Virus record (IMG/VR): IMGVR_UViG_3300032093_012241
Span: 1-56,465 of that record
Strand: one strand, 5' to 3'
Origin: a virus
DNA: 56,465 bases
Both the position numbers and the translations under genes were made by a program. The notes under the pieces were generated by a model that searched no databases, had not been told where the DNA came from, and saw only the letters and a program-made list of their open reading frames with translations. Of the stretch, positions 1-7,866 are shown one piece after another (position 1 is the stretch's first letter; each line of letters starts with the position of its first letter).

Positions 1-368
1 TCTGATGTAAAAATATAAAAACGATTTGGTGTATTTGGTCTTTCAACAATTATTGCCGATTGTGTTGATGAAGTATTACCGTTCAATGACGTTCCCATTG
101 CGGCATTTCCGTTTGGCATCGGTAAATTTTGTGATGTCCAAACTGTCCTTCCGTCTGTATAAAATAACAAACCTCCACTTGAATTTGATATTGACGCAAC
201 TCCTTCTGTGGTAACCAATTGTCCTGTGAGTATAGGAACCGGTACGCCAGAATTAAATGTGATTGCGGCTCTATTTCCGAAAAACCAATTTGTGGTAGGT
301 CCTGGTATTTGTGATAAGATATTTAAACTGAATAGTAAAAATAAAACATTAAATACCGTTTTTTTCAT
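1..368 (-). CDS. Secreted Bacteroidota-type surface protein, N-terminal part (runs off the left edge)
   Basis: An open reading frame of 122 codons starts at ATG 368 and continues past base 1, so the C-terminus is missing. The first 20 residues (MKKTVFNVLFLLFSLNILSQ) look like a signal peptide of the kind common in Bacteroidota. The mature part reads NWFFGNRAAITFN, then GLLFYTDGRTVW, MPNGNAAMG and SSTQSAIIV. This series resembles the N-terminal domain of large Bacteroidota cell-surface proteins that often end in PKD or type IX secretion sorting domains; that family match is from memory. The start codon overlaps the stop of the glutaredoxin gene by one base (TAATG), so it is probably translated by coupling. 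An exported protein in a phage operon is odd; it could act in the host envelope or be a virion adhesin. The C-terminus would decide. Confidence 0.75.
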   Translation of the reverse strand, partial: MKKTVFNVLFLLFSLNILSQIPGPTTNWFFGNRAAITFNSGVPVPILTGQLVTTEGVASISNSSGGLLFYTDGRTVWTSQNLPMPNGNAAMGTSLNGNTSSTQSAIIVERPNTPNRFYIFTS

Positions 369-652
369 TAGATTGAAAAATGTTCTTTGATTATGGTCAG
401 ACCTTCCTCAATTTCGTTGAAATCTCTTTCAGGTGCAAATAAATGTGTGTAAGGATTTTCTTCGGGTGATTCTATAATCATAAAAGCAGGCACAAAGTCG
501 TTTTGAGTAATCTCTTTAAACATATCATACTCTTGCTCATAAACATTGATATCTCTCTCATGAAATTCTATTTGTTCCTCATTTAATCTGTCTTTCATAA
601 TTTGACAGAAAGGGCACCCTTCCATAGTAAATAAAATAAGTAATTTATCCAT
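368..652 (-). CDS. Glutaredoxin-like protein
   Basis: A 94-residue thioredoxin-fold protein with a glutaredoxin-type active site CPFC at residues 13-16, after a hydrophobic strand (LLILFTMEG). The length is close to classical glutaredoxins. The expected TVP cis-proline motif is replaced by the stretch FVPAFMII near residue 55, which keeps the cis-proline position. It overlaps the upstream thioredoxin gene by 8 bases (ATGGATAA), so the two are probably co-translated. Family knowledge: such proteins reduce disulfides, including those of ribonucleotide reductase. An NrdA gene sits at the other end of this window, so a role as its electron donor is a reasonable inference. Confidence is high for the fold and moderate for the partner. 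Confidence 0.85.
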   Translation of the reverse strand: MDKLLILFTMEGCPFCQIMKDRLNEEQIEFHERDINVYEQEYDMFKEITQNDFVPAFMIIESPEENPYTHLFAPERDFNEIEEGLTIIKEHFSI

Positions 653-971
653 TAACCAATGTTTCTATAAGTTTATTGATCTGACCTTCATCTATCATAC
701 CAACAGATGTATTAACCTCTTTACCGTCACTAAAACTTTTTATTGTCGGTACACCCCTTAGTCCGAGTTCCACTGCCAATTCTCTATTTTTATCTACATC
801 CATAGTGTAAAGTTTAACCGATGAATTTTCATCTATAAGTTTTTTAGCTACTTTTTCAAAAGTTGGTTTCATTACTTTACAAGGACCACACCACAAAGCA
901 TGGAAATCAATCAATAATTTATCTCCGTTTTGAATTTTTTGTTTTAATTCTTCTTGTGTTATTTCAATCAT
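645..971 (-). CDS. Thioredoxin
   Basis: A 108-residue protein of typical thioredoxin length. The active site WCGPCK lies at residues 27-32, following the strand LLIDFHALW. The cis-proline motif GVPTIKSF is present near residue 75, and the C-terminal helix (INKLIETLV) is as in the family. It is a cytosolic dithiol reductase by family. It overlaps the preceding gene by ATGA and the following glutaredoxin gene by 8 bases, forming a redox pair. Phages with their own ribonucleotide reductase often carry such donors; the NrdA fragment at 55058-56465 fits this. Confidence 0.93.
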   Translation of the reverse strand: MIEITQEELKQKIQNGDKLLIDFHALWCGPCKVMKPTFEKVAKKLIDENSSVKLYTMDVDKNRELAVELGLRGVPTIKSFSDGKEVNTSVGMIDEGQINKLIETLVNG

Positions 972-1309
972 TTTGTATTAATTATTCTGTTTATTTGAAA
1001 TATTATATCATTAACCTTTTTTGATTTTGAATAATATATTTTTAATGCATAAATATTTTCTTTAGTTTTTTTGGAGAAATACATAAAAAACCCCTCCTTC
1101 ATTTTAATTATCAGTTCATTTATATCAGAAATTTTTTGTTGTTGATCATAAACGCTATCACAATATACTATTTCATCAATAAAATTATTTTTAATTTCTA
1201 AAAATAAATTAGGATCAAAGTTATATTCAATACCAAAATAGGTCAATACACTCAAAATTTGATTTTGACTTTCTAAGAAGGGTTTTTCTATTTTGAAAAT
1301 TTCATTCAT
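968..1309 (-). CDS. Hypothetical protein, 113 aa
   Basis: I do not recognise this protein. It is 113 residues, mostly predicted helical, lysine- and isoleucine-rich (KMKEGFFMYFSKKTKENIYALKIYYSKSKK), with no cysteine pair or membrane segment. It lies 2 bases after the stop of the PcfJ-like gene and its stop overlaps the thioredoxin start (ATGA), so it belongs to the same transcription unit as the redox genes. A tight operon position with a clean ATG start is the main support for it being real. Confidence 0.65.
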   Translation of the reverse strand: MNEIFKIEKPFLESQNQILSVLTYFGIEYNFDPNLFLEIKNNFIDEIVYCDSVYDQQQKISDINELIIKMKEGFFMYFSKKTKENIYALKIYYSKSKKVNDIIFQINRIINTK

Positions 1310-1311
1310 AA

Positions 1312-2949
1312 TTATATCGGCAAATCCATAATTTCTTCGTTTTCGGAATATTCACAATCCCAAACTACGAATCCTTTTTTGTTAAAAACGGCTTTACTAT
1401 AAGTATTCTTTCCGTTCTTAAATTTAACAATCATTTCAGGTAAGGTAAATACGTTTGATGAACCCAAAATTTTCATTCTATCATCAAGTTTTTGAAGAGC
1501 ATAATTCCATTGGTCGGGTAATTCGTGGTTAAATCTTCCTAATGATTGAATATTTTTTAAAATAACCTTGTTTGACTTTTTACTACAATTGTATTCAATA
1601 GTAGCCCTTTCTTTTGATGATGGGTCTCCTTTTCTTAAAGAAATTATAACCGACGAAGCTTTATCTGAATAACCTCTAACACAATTACTTTGAACTGCTG
1701 ATTCTTGATTATATTCCTCAGTTGTTGTCAATATTATGGGGTAATAGTTTTCTTTATCAAAAATGGGGATTTGCACTCTATTGACAAAATCTTGATTATA
1801 AAATCTATAAACAAACCCATTTTTGTATGATTGTAAAATTGAGGAAAAACTAGCGTGTTCCTCTGTAAAATCATTTTCAGTTTTAGCCCTCAGTTTTACA
1901 TTTTCACCAAATTCCTTTAATTTGATAATGAAGTTCAAATGTTCAAGTAACGAACCATAATGAATATCACCATTTGCCGATGATATAAATAATTTCCAAA
2001 AATTGGAGATTTCTTGTTTAGACAAGTTACATTTGTTAAAATAATCAATAAAATAATTATAAGAAAGGTCATAATGTTTATCAAAATTTATAATTTTGAT
2101 TACCTCACTTGTATTTTGATTTTTTATAAACTCGGGTCCGAAACATTTAACCGCAGATTCAAGTGCTTTACCATTAATATTAGTCAATTGATGGAAAATT
2201 TTTCTAAATTTATCACCATTTAAACCATAAAATGATTGTAAAGCCTCTATATATTTGAAATCATATTTTCTTAATAATTTTTTACTTGGTGTTGGATAAA
2301 TATTGTGGAATATCCTCCAATTATCAGGTAGCTTAACTCCTATGGAGTCAGATCTTAATTTAAATATTTTTTCATTGGGATTCAAATTATCATCAATGTT
2401 AGAATTTGGTATGTTTTTAAAAAATATTTTTATTATGTGTTTGGTAATCTGATCTATATTTTCTTTTTGATTTGGGAACAATACTGATTTTATATAATCT
2501 ATAACTATTTGCATGGGTTCCCTCCAAAACTGATTTCTGAAAAGTTTTTTTTGGAATTTCCTCTTTTTATGATAGTTTGTGATTGTACCGTGATATAAAT
2601 CGTGTGTTTTAAAATTATAAGTTAGAAATGTTAGATTTGTTGATAATTCAAAATAAGGATTACCTACTTTTCTTAGAGTCCTATTATAAAAAATTTTAAT
2701 TGATATTTTATTGGTTTCTTTTTCAACTACAATGAGTTTATTCATCCTAAGTAATGAACATAATGGATTCCCATAATTTTTTTCAAAATCACTCTCAAGT
2801 TCTGAATTATGTGATATCTCAAAACCTTTATAGTTATTATAATATAAATTTTGTTTATTGGGCGATATTAATTCGCAACTGGTTTTGAAAAAAGTTACAA
2901 AATATTTTTTTGATTCGTAACGAAATAACTCTTCTCTATTTTTTTTCAT
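1312..2949 (-). CDS. PcfJ-like protein
   Basis: A 545-residue protein. Its C-terminal third resembles the PcfJ family (named after a conjugative-plasmid gene, function unknown). Seen are HASFSSILQSY, the region YYPIILTTTEEYNQES, then the Cys-containing signature NCVRGY at about 422-427, ISLRKG, and RATIEY. The N-terminal 300 residues are basic and Asn/Lys-rich with no domain I can name. Upstream lies a promoter-like TATATTTG (2960-2967), 10 bases before the ATG, matching the Bacteroidota -7 element. It precedes 968-1309 and the thioredoxin pair. The two genes upstream of 3007-3300 carry a comparable W-C-T motif, so this locus may hold three distant relatives. Family call is from memory; no enzymatic role is claimed. 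Confidence 0.6.
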   Translation of the reverse strand: MKKNREELFRYESKKYFVTFFKTSCELISPNKQNLYYNNYKGFEISHNSELESDFEKNYGNPLCSLLRMNKLIVVEKETNKISIKIFYNRTLRKVGNPYFELSTNLTFLTYNFKTHDLYHGTITNYHKKRKFQKKLFRNQFWREPMQIVIDYIKSVLFPNQKENIDQITKHIIKIFFKNIPNSNIDDNLNPNEKIFKLRSDSIGVKLPDNWRIFHNIYPTPSKKLLRKYDFKYIEALQSFYGLNGDKFRKIFHQLTNINGKALESAVKCFGPEFIKNQNTSEVIKIINFDKHYDLSYNYFIDYFNKCNLSKQEISNFWKLFISSANGDIHYGSLLEHLNFIIKLKEFGENVKLRAKTENDFTEEHASFSSILQSYKNGFVYRFYNQDFVNRVQIPIFDKENYYPIILTTTEEYNQESAVQSNCVRGYSDKASSVIISLRKGDPSSKERATIEYNCSKKSNKVILKNIQSLGRFNHELPDQWNYALQKLDDRMKILGSSNVFTLPEMIVKFKNGKNTYSKAVFNKKGFVVWDCEYSENEEIMDLPI

Positions 2950-2959
2950 AAAAAGGAAT

Positions 2960-2967
2960 CAAATATA
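2960..2967 (-). promoter_or_regulatory. Bacteroidota-type -7 element upstream of the PcfJ-like gene
   Basis: On the minus strand this reads TATATTTG, matching the Bacteroidota -7 consensus TAnnTTTG. It ends 10 bases before the ATG at 2949. A well-spaced -33 TTTG is not evident, so this is a weak call. Confidence 0.35.
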
Positions 2968-3006
2968 TATCCCTTAATAATAACATTAATTATTTAAAAA
3001 AACAAA

Positions 3007-3300
3007 TCAATTAAGGCCAATCAGACCAAATTTCGTTGATTGAAATACCTTATCAACAATAACCACCATTTTTGAATTTTTCACATCAACTTTCTTTAAT
3101 TTAATAACAATATCAATAATCTGATCTTGTGTTAGTGTGACATCATCTCCTTGAGATTTATTTTTTTCACACTGACTTTTTACCAAATCATAAAATTCTT
3201 GCTTATTCAAATCTCCAATAAGATCTATTAAGTCATTCGGATTTGTTTCAAAAAAATTAATGAATTGACTCATATAGATTTCAACATCAATATTACTCAT
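3007..3300 (-). CDS. Hypothetical protein, 97 aa
   Basis: I do not recognise a family. The 97-residue product is mainly acidic in its first half (NPNDLIDLIGDLNKQEFYDLV) and ends with a hydrophobic strand-like stretch (SKMVVIVDKVFQ). The stop of the WCT-LRR gene 3303-4676 lies 2 bases before its ATG at 3300, so the two are in one transcript. No signal peptide, membrane segment or metal site is visible. Confidence 0.6.
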   Translation of the reverse strand: MSNIDVEIYMSQFINFFETNPNDLIDLIGDLNKQEFYDLVKSQCEKNKSQGDDVTLTQDQIIDIVIKLKKVDVKNSKMVVIVDKVFQSTKFGLIGLN

Positions 3301-3302
3301 GA

Positions 3303-4676
3303 TTAGTGGGCATTATGTACGTAAAATTGCGAAGCATGTGACTCTGTATCAAATTGATCTTGGACATCTTTTGGTAATGTTTCAAATAATTTTGGATTAC
3401 CTCCCATTAAATTCAAAACAACTAAACTATCCAATTTACCTATTGATGCGGGTAATGATTTCAAACTTTTATTATTTGATAAAACCAACATAAATAAGTT
3501 TTTCAAGTTACCAATTTCATCGGGTAATGTTTTCACAATATTATCCAATTGTAACATTGTAAGATTTTTGAATTTTCCAATAGTTGCTGGTATATCATAG
3601 GCAATATTTTCATTTGATTTATTTGTAAATGAAAACTCGACTATATTATCAGGTAAATTTTGAATGAGTTCTTCAAATCCATATAAGGCGATATATTTTC
3701 CTGCAGTACTATTAGGGTAAACCACATCAACTTTATCACCACCTTTTGATGCCAATCCTTGTGCGAACTCAGGTTTGAAATATTCTTTTAGTTCAGATCC
3801 TTTTGTATTTAAAAATTCAACCAAATTAATAGATGAATCCAACCTATCCATAAATTGATCGGATTGAAAATGAAATTGGTATCTTTCTTGAGGTAACCCA
3901 GTTCTTGATCCTACACTGCCACCATCATTATTTGCTAAAATAACATAAAGAGGTCCGTCTTTGATATAACCTTTAAAATAATTAGAATTAGGTGGTGATG
4001 TACACCATCTTGATTCACCGTTTTTAAAATCATAATACCCACCATACCAAGATGCGGCTTCTTGTCCTAACTCATCAGATCTTTCTATTTTTACAATAGT
4101 ATAATCATTACCGACAAAATCTATTTTTGCCCCCGGATGTTTAAAACCTTCTCTTTCTTTTCTAATTTCTTTTTTTACTTCTGATTTTTTTAATTTTTGC
4201 TTAATCTTTTCTGGTAATTGAAAATTATTGATAAATGCAAAAAGACTAGACGGGGTGAATTTGTTTATATCGCGGTTCTCTATAGGAAAATATTGTTTGT
4301 ATTTCGTAAAATAAGTTAAATCATCTGTAAGTTTAAAAAGGTCTTCCATGAAAAGTTCTCTTGCCCTTCCAATATTTCCACCTTCATCTACTTGTGGGTT
4401 TTCAAAGTTTTTTAACATCCAATTTACATATTGGCCAGGTTGAACCTTTTTAAGATTTTCCAAACTTAAATCACTTGTGTCAAAATCACCTTGTGGTTTT
4501 TTAGTTGTTGGATCTGCAAATATAATTTGTGCTAAAGTATCCAAACCCATCAATGATGTTGGAGTACGTCCTGATTTATCTTTTTTTGGTTTCGCGTATT
4601 TGTCAATCAATACATCTAATCTAGTACTTTCCGAAAGTATTGTCTTTAATAAATTATTTAGTCTTATATTTTTCAT
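3303..4676 (-). CDS. WCT-domain protein with C-terminal leucine-rich repeats (paralogue 1)
   Basis: A 457-residue protein with two parts. Residues about 200-300 hold a block with SRWCTS at 222-227, then NYFKGY and GPLYVI, followed by RYQFHF and QFMDRLD. Residues about 365-445 are leucine-rich repeats of the short bacterial type, for example LTMLQLDNIVKTLPDEIGNL followed by a further repeat with SLPASIGKL. The neighbouring gene 4696-6519 has the same order of parts and a shared stretch GKYIALYGF before the repeats, so the two are tandem duplicates. The N-terminus MKNIRLNNLLKTILSES resembles start peptides of other genes here. A TAACTTTG element (4681-4688) ends 4 bases before the ATG, which suggests a leaderless transcript. 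Function is unknown; LRRs suggest protein binding. Confidence 0.7.
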   Translation of the reverse strand: MKNIRLNNLLKTILSESTRLDVLIDKYAKPKKDKSGRTPTSLMGLDTLAQIIFADPTTKKPQGDFDTSDLSLENLKKVQPGQYVNWMLKNFENPQVDEGGNIGRARELFMEDLFKLTDDLTYFTKYKQYFPIENRDINKFTPSSLFAFINNFQLPEKIKQKLKKSEVKKEIRKEREGFKHPGAKIDFVGNDYTIVKIERSDELGQEAASWYGGYYDFKNGESRWCTSPPNSNYFKGYIKDGPLYVILANNDGGSVGSRTGLPQERYQFHFQSDQFMDRLDSSINLVEFLNTKGSELKEYFKPEFAQGLASKGGDKVDVVYPNSTAGKYIALYGFEELIQNLPDNIVEFSFTNKSNENIAYDIPATIGKFKNLTMLQLDNIVKTLPDEIGNLKNLFMLVLSNNKSLKSLPASIGKLDSLVVLNLMGGNPKLFETLPKDVQDQFDTESHASQFYVHNAH

Positions 4677-4680
4677 CTTG

Positions 4681-4688
4681 CAAAGTTA
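4681..4688 (-). promoter_or_regulatory. Candidate leaderless promoter (-7 element) for the WCT-LRR gene
   Basis: Minus-strand TAACTTTG fits TAnnTTTG and ends 4 bases before the ATG at 4676, so transcription would start at or very near the start codon. No ideally spaced TTTG is seen upstream (one lies only about 12 bases away). Confidence 0.3.
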
Positions 4689-4695
4689 ATAAAAA

Positions 4696-6519
4696 TTAAT
4701 CAAATTTTATTCTGTAGAAAAAATTATCCCCCATATCTTCAAAATAGTCATAAAACCCTGCTGGGGGTTCAAAATCATTAGGCGCATTTCTTAAAATCAC
4801 CATATCCAAATTAGACATTTTCAAAACAGATGGTGGTAAAGTTTTAAGTTCCTGATTATTTTTCAGATTTAGAACAGTTAAATTTTTCAAATTATCTAAA
4901 TTTTCAGGTAAAGATGAAACAATATTCTCTAATACCAATGTTTCCAAATTGGTGAATTTTTGTGCAAAACTGCTTGGTAAATCATATTGTGGATAGTTCT
5001 TCTCTGAAGATATCAATTCAAAAAATCTAATATCATTTGATAAATTTTTAATTAATTCGTCAAAACCATAAAGGGCGATATACTTTCCTTCCTTTTGAGA
5101 AGGAATTTTTATTGTAACACTTTCACCTGATTGAAAATCTGTTGCGAACTTAACTTTCATTTCATCTTTTAATTTTGACATGCCAGGTAAATTAAGTATT
5201 GCGATATCAGAGTCAGATAATTGACTTAATGATTTTGTCTTTATAGTGTCAATTTTTTTACTAATGTAGTATTTTTTGGTCTCTGGATCAGCAACCGCAA
5301 TCATACCCGCAGTTAATTCATGTCCTAACGCTATATATTTTTTTCTTAAATTAACCGTCAGATTTTCAAATTGTTTATCTTCCAATCTTGGTGACCTTAT
5401 TTCAAGCCAAAGTTCAGCCATCTTCTCGTTACCCAAACTTTCTATCGGATTATCACCAACAGACGTATTTTTTACCTTTTTAATTAGATCTAGCTCTTCA
5501 CTTGTAAGTGGTTTTGGTTTAAATAAATTTTTAAGATTTTTTAACTTAGGTATTTTTTTTGTTATTTCATCCCAAGGTATATTTTGATGTCCAGAATATC
5601 TTCCTGAGTTTGAACCATCTGCTAATGACATATCTCCATCTGGGTCAACCAAAACAACAACCGCAAAATTTAAATCCGAAAAATCTTTATCTTGATCTAT
5701 AACGTAATATAAAGTCCTTTTGTTGTCTAATCTATAATTATAAAATAAGTTTGAACCTCCTTCACGGGACGTACACCAACTACGACCATTTTTAAGTCTA
5801 ATACATTGATCCCTTGTTTTTGGTTGGAAGATCATCAAATTATTTTCATTATAAACAACCTCAATGTCTTCAGTTGATGACTTTTCTTGATTCATTATAC
5901 CTTTGTTCATTCCATCAATATAATGTTCAAAATCCGCAAAACTTAATTCTGTCGGAGGTGGCATTGTCGTATATAATTCATCAAAATTGTCAATATACGC
6001 ACTTACATAATATTCTATTATGTCATCTGTTATATTTGTATTTTCTTTTTTAAACCTATCAATCAAAATTTCTCTAATATACTTAGGGTAAAGTTGATTT
6101 ATTAGTTTATAAAAATCTAAGAACTTATAGTTGGATGGGTCTTTTGCTTTACCAAATTTGGATTGTATTTCCAAAAATTTTCTAACCGCCTTTGCTAACT
6201 CAGTTCTTTCAAGTTTTTCTTCTTTCTTTTTGAAAGAATTGAAAAGATCTTTTTCTTTTTTCTGAAATCTTTTAGTTTCAATTAGTTTTTTTAAATCATA
6301 ATAATTGTAAGCTCCCAAATCTCTTTTATCTGCAGGCAATCCGTTTTTATATTTTTCAAATTCATCAATATACTCTGCGATTTTTTCAGTAGAATCAGTT
6401 GTTTGTTCTTTGAATTTAGCGACTAAGGTCGTTTTTAATTTATTAGATATTTCTAATATAACTGATTTTGGAGTTGATTTTTCAGTAATTACTGAAGATA
6501 AAACTTTAACTAATCTCAT
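4696..6519 (-). CDS. WCT-domain protein with C-terminal leucine-rich repeats (paralogue 2)
   Basis: A 607-residue paralogue of the gene at 3303-4676. The N-terminal 200 residues are helical and lysine-rich with coiled-coil character (KKEKDLFNSFKKKEEKLER). The shared block contains RSWCTS at 246-251, then a YRLDNKRTLYYVID stretch. After a stretch with PDGDMSLADGSNSGRYSG, the shared GKYIALYGF motif leads into leucine-rich repeats (for example LETLVLENIVSSLPENLDNL). The start peptide MRLVKVLSSVITEKS resembles those of other genes in the window. A TATTTAT element lies 19 bases upstream of the ATG. The Asp-rich stretch before the repeats could bind metal, but that is only a suggestion. Function unknown. 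Confidence 0.7.
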   Translation of the reverse strand: MRLVKVLSSVITEKSTPKSVILEISNKLKTTLVAKFKEQTTDSTEKIAEYIDEFEKYKNGLPADKRDLGAYNYYDLKKLIETKRFQKKEKDLFNSFKKKEEKLERTELAKAVRKFLEIQSKFGKAKDPSNYKFLDFYKLINQLYPKYIREILIDRFKKENTNITDDIIEYYVSAYIDNFDELYTTMPPPTELSFADFEHYIDGMNKGIMNQEKSSTEDIEVVYNENNLMIFQPKTRDQCIRLKNGRSWCTSREGGSNLFYNYRLDNKRTLYYVIDQDKDFSDLNFAVVVLVDPDGDMSLADGSNSGRYSGHQNIPWDEITKKIPKLKNLKNLFKPKPLTSEELDLIKKVKNTSVGDNPIESLGNEKMAELWLEIRSPRLEDKQFENLTVNLRKKYIALGHELTAGMIAVADPETKKYYISKKIDTIKTKSLSQLSDSDIAILNLPGMSKLKDEMKVKFATDFQSGESVTIKIPSQKEGKYIALYGFDELIKNLSNDIRFFELISSEKNYPQYDLPSSFAQKFTNLETLVLENIVSSLPENLDNLKNLTVLNLKNNQELKTLPPSVLKMSNLDMVILRNAPNDFEPPAGFYDYFEDMGDNFFYRIKFD

Positions 6520-6538
6520 TTTAATTTTGTTTTTGTTA

Positions 6539-6545
6539 ATAAATA
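6539..6545 (-). promoter_or_regulatory. TATTTAT element upstream of paralogue 2
   Basis: Minus-strand TATTTAT with 19 bases to the ATG at 6519. One of a set of similar elements before gene starts in this window; a candidate phage promoter core. Confidence 0.35.
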
Positions 6546-6564
6546 CTTATTAAACCGAAAAAAA

Positions 6565-7410
6565 TTAATAATTCATTATTAAAAGTTCCTCACCAATTGA
6601 TTGTTTGCCTCCTTTTTTTGCTCCTGCGGCTTTTGCAAATGACTTTGACTCCCAATGGTATTTGTCTTTTGGAAACCATTCCTCTAACTGTGGAAAATAA
6701 TAATATGACATAGAGAACTTCCCTTTCATAGATTTTAAGGTTTTTGCCAATCTTTCGTGATCCTTTAGTCCGAAGTCGTGATTAGAGTAATAATCCTCTG
6801 TTTTATAGTAAGGAGCGTCAACATAGACATAAAATTGTTCGTTATCATATTTTTTTATAAACTCTTCAAAATCCATATTTTCAACAACTTGAATTTTCTT
6901 AAACTTCTCAACCCATAAAGGATTTTTTAGTTTATCTCTGAATGTGAGATACTTAGATTTATATTTTCCTTTAAGGTCTATATATGAACTCTTTTCGGGT
7001 TTGCTTCCCGAGAATACTTGTGTTAATATGTAAGCGTACTGTGCTGCTATTTCATAATCAGGTTCTTCTGATACTTTGAACTCGTGATCAAATAACTTTG
7101 TTTGAAACGTAATGAACAAATCTTTATATTGAGTCGGTGTTGATGTCTGACCTTTTTGCTGACAAGGTATTTTCTCTATTTCAATCAATAGTTGTTCGGG
7201 GTTTTTAATACACCTGAAGAAATTTGCATTTAAAGGGTTAAAATCGTTATATATAACATTGGTTAATTCTGTGAACTCTTTGAGGTTCATATTGAAATAA
7301 CACCAAAACATTCCACCAAAACACTCGGAATATGTTTTAATGTCTTTAGGATAGTAGGGTACAATCCATTTACCGATCTTTGATTTGCCACCGATGTAAC
7401 TTAAAGCCAT
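6565..7410 (-). CDS. D12-class N6-adenine DNA methyltransferase (Dam-like)
   Basis: I take the ATG at 7410 (MALSYIGGKS) as start because D12 enzymes begin this way; an in-frame TTG at 7455 would add 15 residues. The 281-residue product shows the SAM/first motif YIGGKSKIGKWIV at 5-17, ECFGGMFW near 29-36, NDFNPLNANFF near 55-65, and the catalytic motif as DAPYY at 198-202. The usual D12 tetrapeptide is DPPY, so Ala replaces the first Pro; DAPY is tolerated in some amino-methyltransferases. Family function: methylation of adenine N6 in a short DNA site. In a phage this commonly protects the genome from host restriction. No restriction partner lies beside it. It is separate from the methyltransferase pair at 18926-20552. 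Confidence 0.85.
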   Translation of the reverse strand: MALSYIGGKSKIGKWIVPYYPKDIKTYSECFGGMFWCYFNMNLKEFTELTNVIYNDFNPLNANFFRCIKNPEQLLIEIEKIPCQQKGQTSTPTQYKDLFITFQTKLFDHEFKVSEEPDYEIAAQYAYILTQVFSGSKPEKSSYIDLKGKYKSKYLTFRDKLKNPLWVEKFKKIQVVENMDFEEFIKKYDNEQFYVYVDAPYYKTEDYYSNHDFGLKDHERLAKTLKSMKGKFSMSYYYFPQLEEWFPKDKYHWESKSFAKAAGAKKGGKQSIGEELLIMNY

Positions 7411-7464
7411 ATATTTTTTTTGTTTAAATATAGCATTTAATGTATGGTTTATCAATATATGACA

Positions 7465-7590
7465 TTAAAAATATGACTTCTTTGACTTGTTTCGGTCATA
7501 AGTCTTGCCAGAAGGTTTGACCTTTTGTATCATTTTTCGACGAATGATCTGTGCTACGTGACGTTCTGACAATCCTTCAAAAGTTTTCAT
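7465..7590 (-). CDS. Small basic protein, 41 aa
   Basis: A short reading frame from ATG 7590 to TAA 7465 fills an otherwise empty stretch. The product begins MKTFEGLSERHVAQIIRR and ends YDRNKSKKSYF; it is strongly basic. A TATTTATA element ends 3 bases before the ATG, as before other genes here. I know no family. Support is the element, the clean start and the lack of any other gene in the gap. Confidence 0.45.
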   Translation of the reverse strand: MKTFEGLSERHVAQIIRRKMIQKVKPSGKTYDRNKSKKSYF

Positions 7591-7593
7591 ATT

Positions 7594-7601
7594 TATAAAT
7601 A
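7594..7601 (-). promoter_or_regulatory. TATTTATA element upstream of the 41-aa gene
   Basis: Minus-strand TATTTATA, 3 bases before the ATG at 7590. If it is a -10-type element the transcript would be leaderless or the true start internal. Confidence 0.3.
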
Positions 7602-7680
7602 TTTCATTTTTTTTACAAAAGTATAAAAAATTATTTACCAAACAAAAAATGAAGTTATTTTTTATTAAAAATCAAAGACT

Positions 7681-7866
7681 TTGGAAACAATTTATGCTAA
7701 GGAGGTTATTACTGAAAACCCTCAAAAACCTTGTAACACTTGTAAAAAATCAAAATTAAACAAAAATATGACCGCAATCACAATTTTTGGAACATACATC
7801 TTATTTTCCGCAATATACGGAAATTATGTTATAATCAAAAATCTGATTGATTTTATTTTCGGGTAA
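7681..7866 (+). CDS. Small membrane protein with CxxC motif, 61 aa
   Basis: A plus-strand reading frame with TTG start at 7681 (an upstream in-frame TAA at 7666 excludes a longer form; the first ATG is codon 30). Residues 17-25 carry KPCNTCKKS, a CxxC pair followed by basic residues. Residues about 32-58 form one membrane helix ([20 protein letters not shown]). This layout, a CxxC plus one helix, is familiar to me from small hypothetical proteins of related Bacteroidota phages, but I cannot name a family. It converges on the DnaJ gene and overlaps its 3' end by 14 bases. Confidence 0.5.
   Translation: METIYAKEVITENPQKPCNTCKKSKLNKNMTAITIFGTYILFSAIYGNYVIIKNLIDFIFG

Noticed and set aside
26-390. 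Plus-strand reading frames in the first 400 bases
   Set aside because: They are antisense to the secreted-protein gene 1-368, whose translation shows a signal peptide and family motifs.
1312-6519. The LRR/PcfJ locus as a conjugative or plasmid remnant
   Set aside because: No relaxase, coupling protein or replication gene lies nearby, and PcfJ-like genes are also found in phages.
7697-7703. AAGGAGG inside the small CxxC membrane gene as a Shine-Dalgarno site
   Set aside because: Bacteroidota starts rarely use it, and no ATG/GTG/TTG in any useful frame follows at the right distance; it is probably codons of the gene itself.
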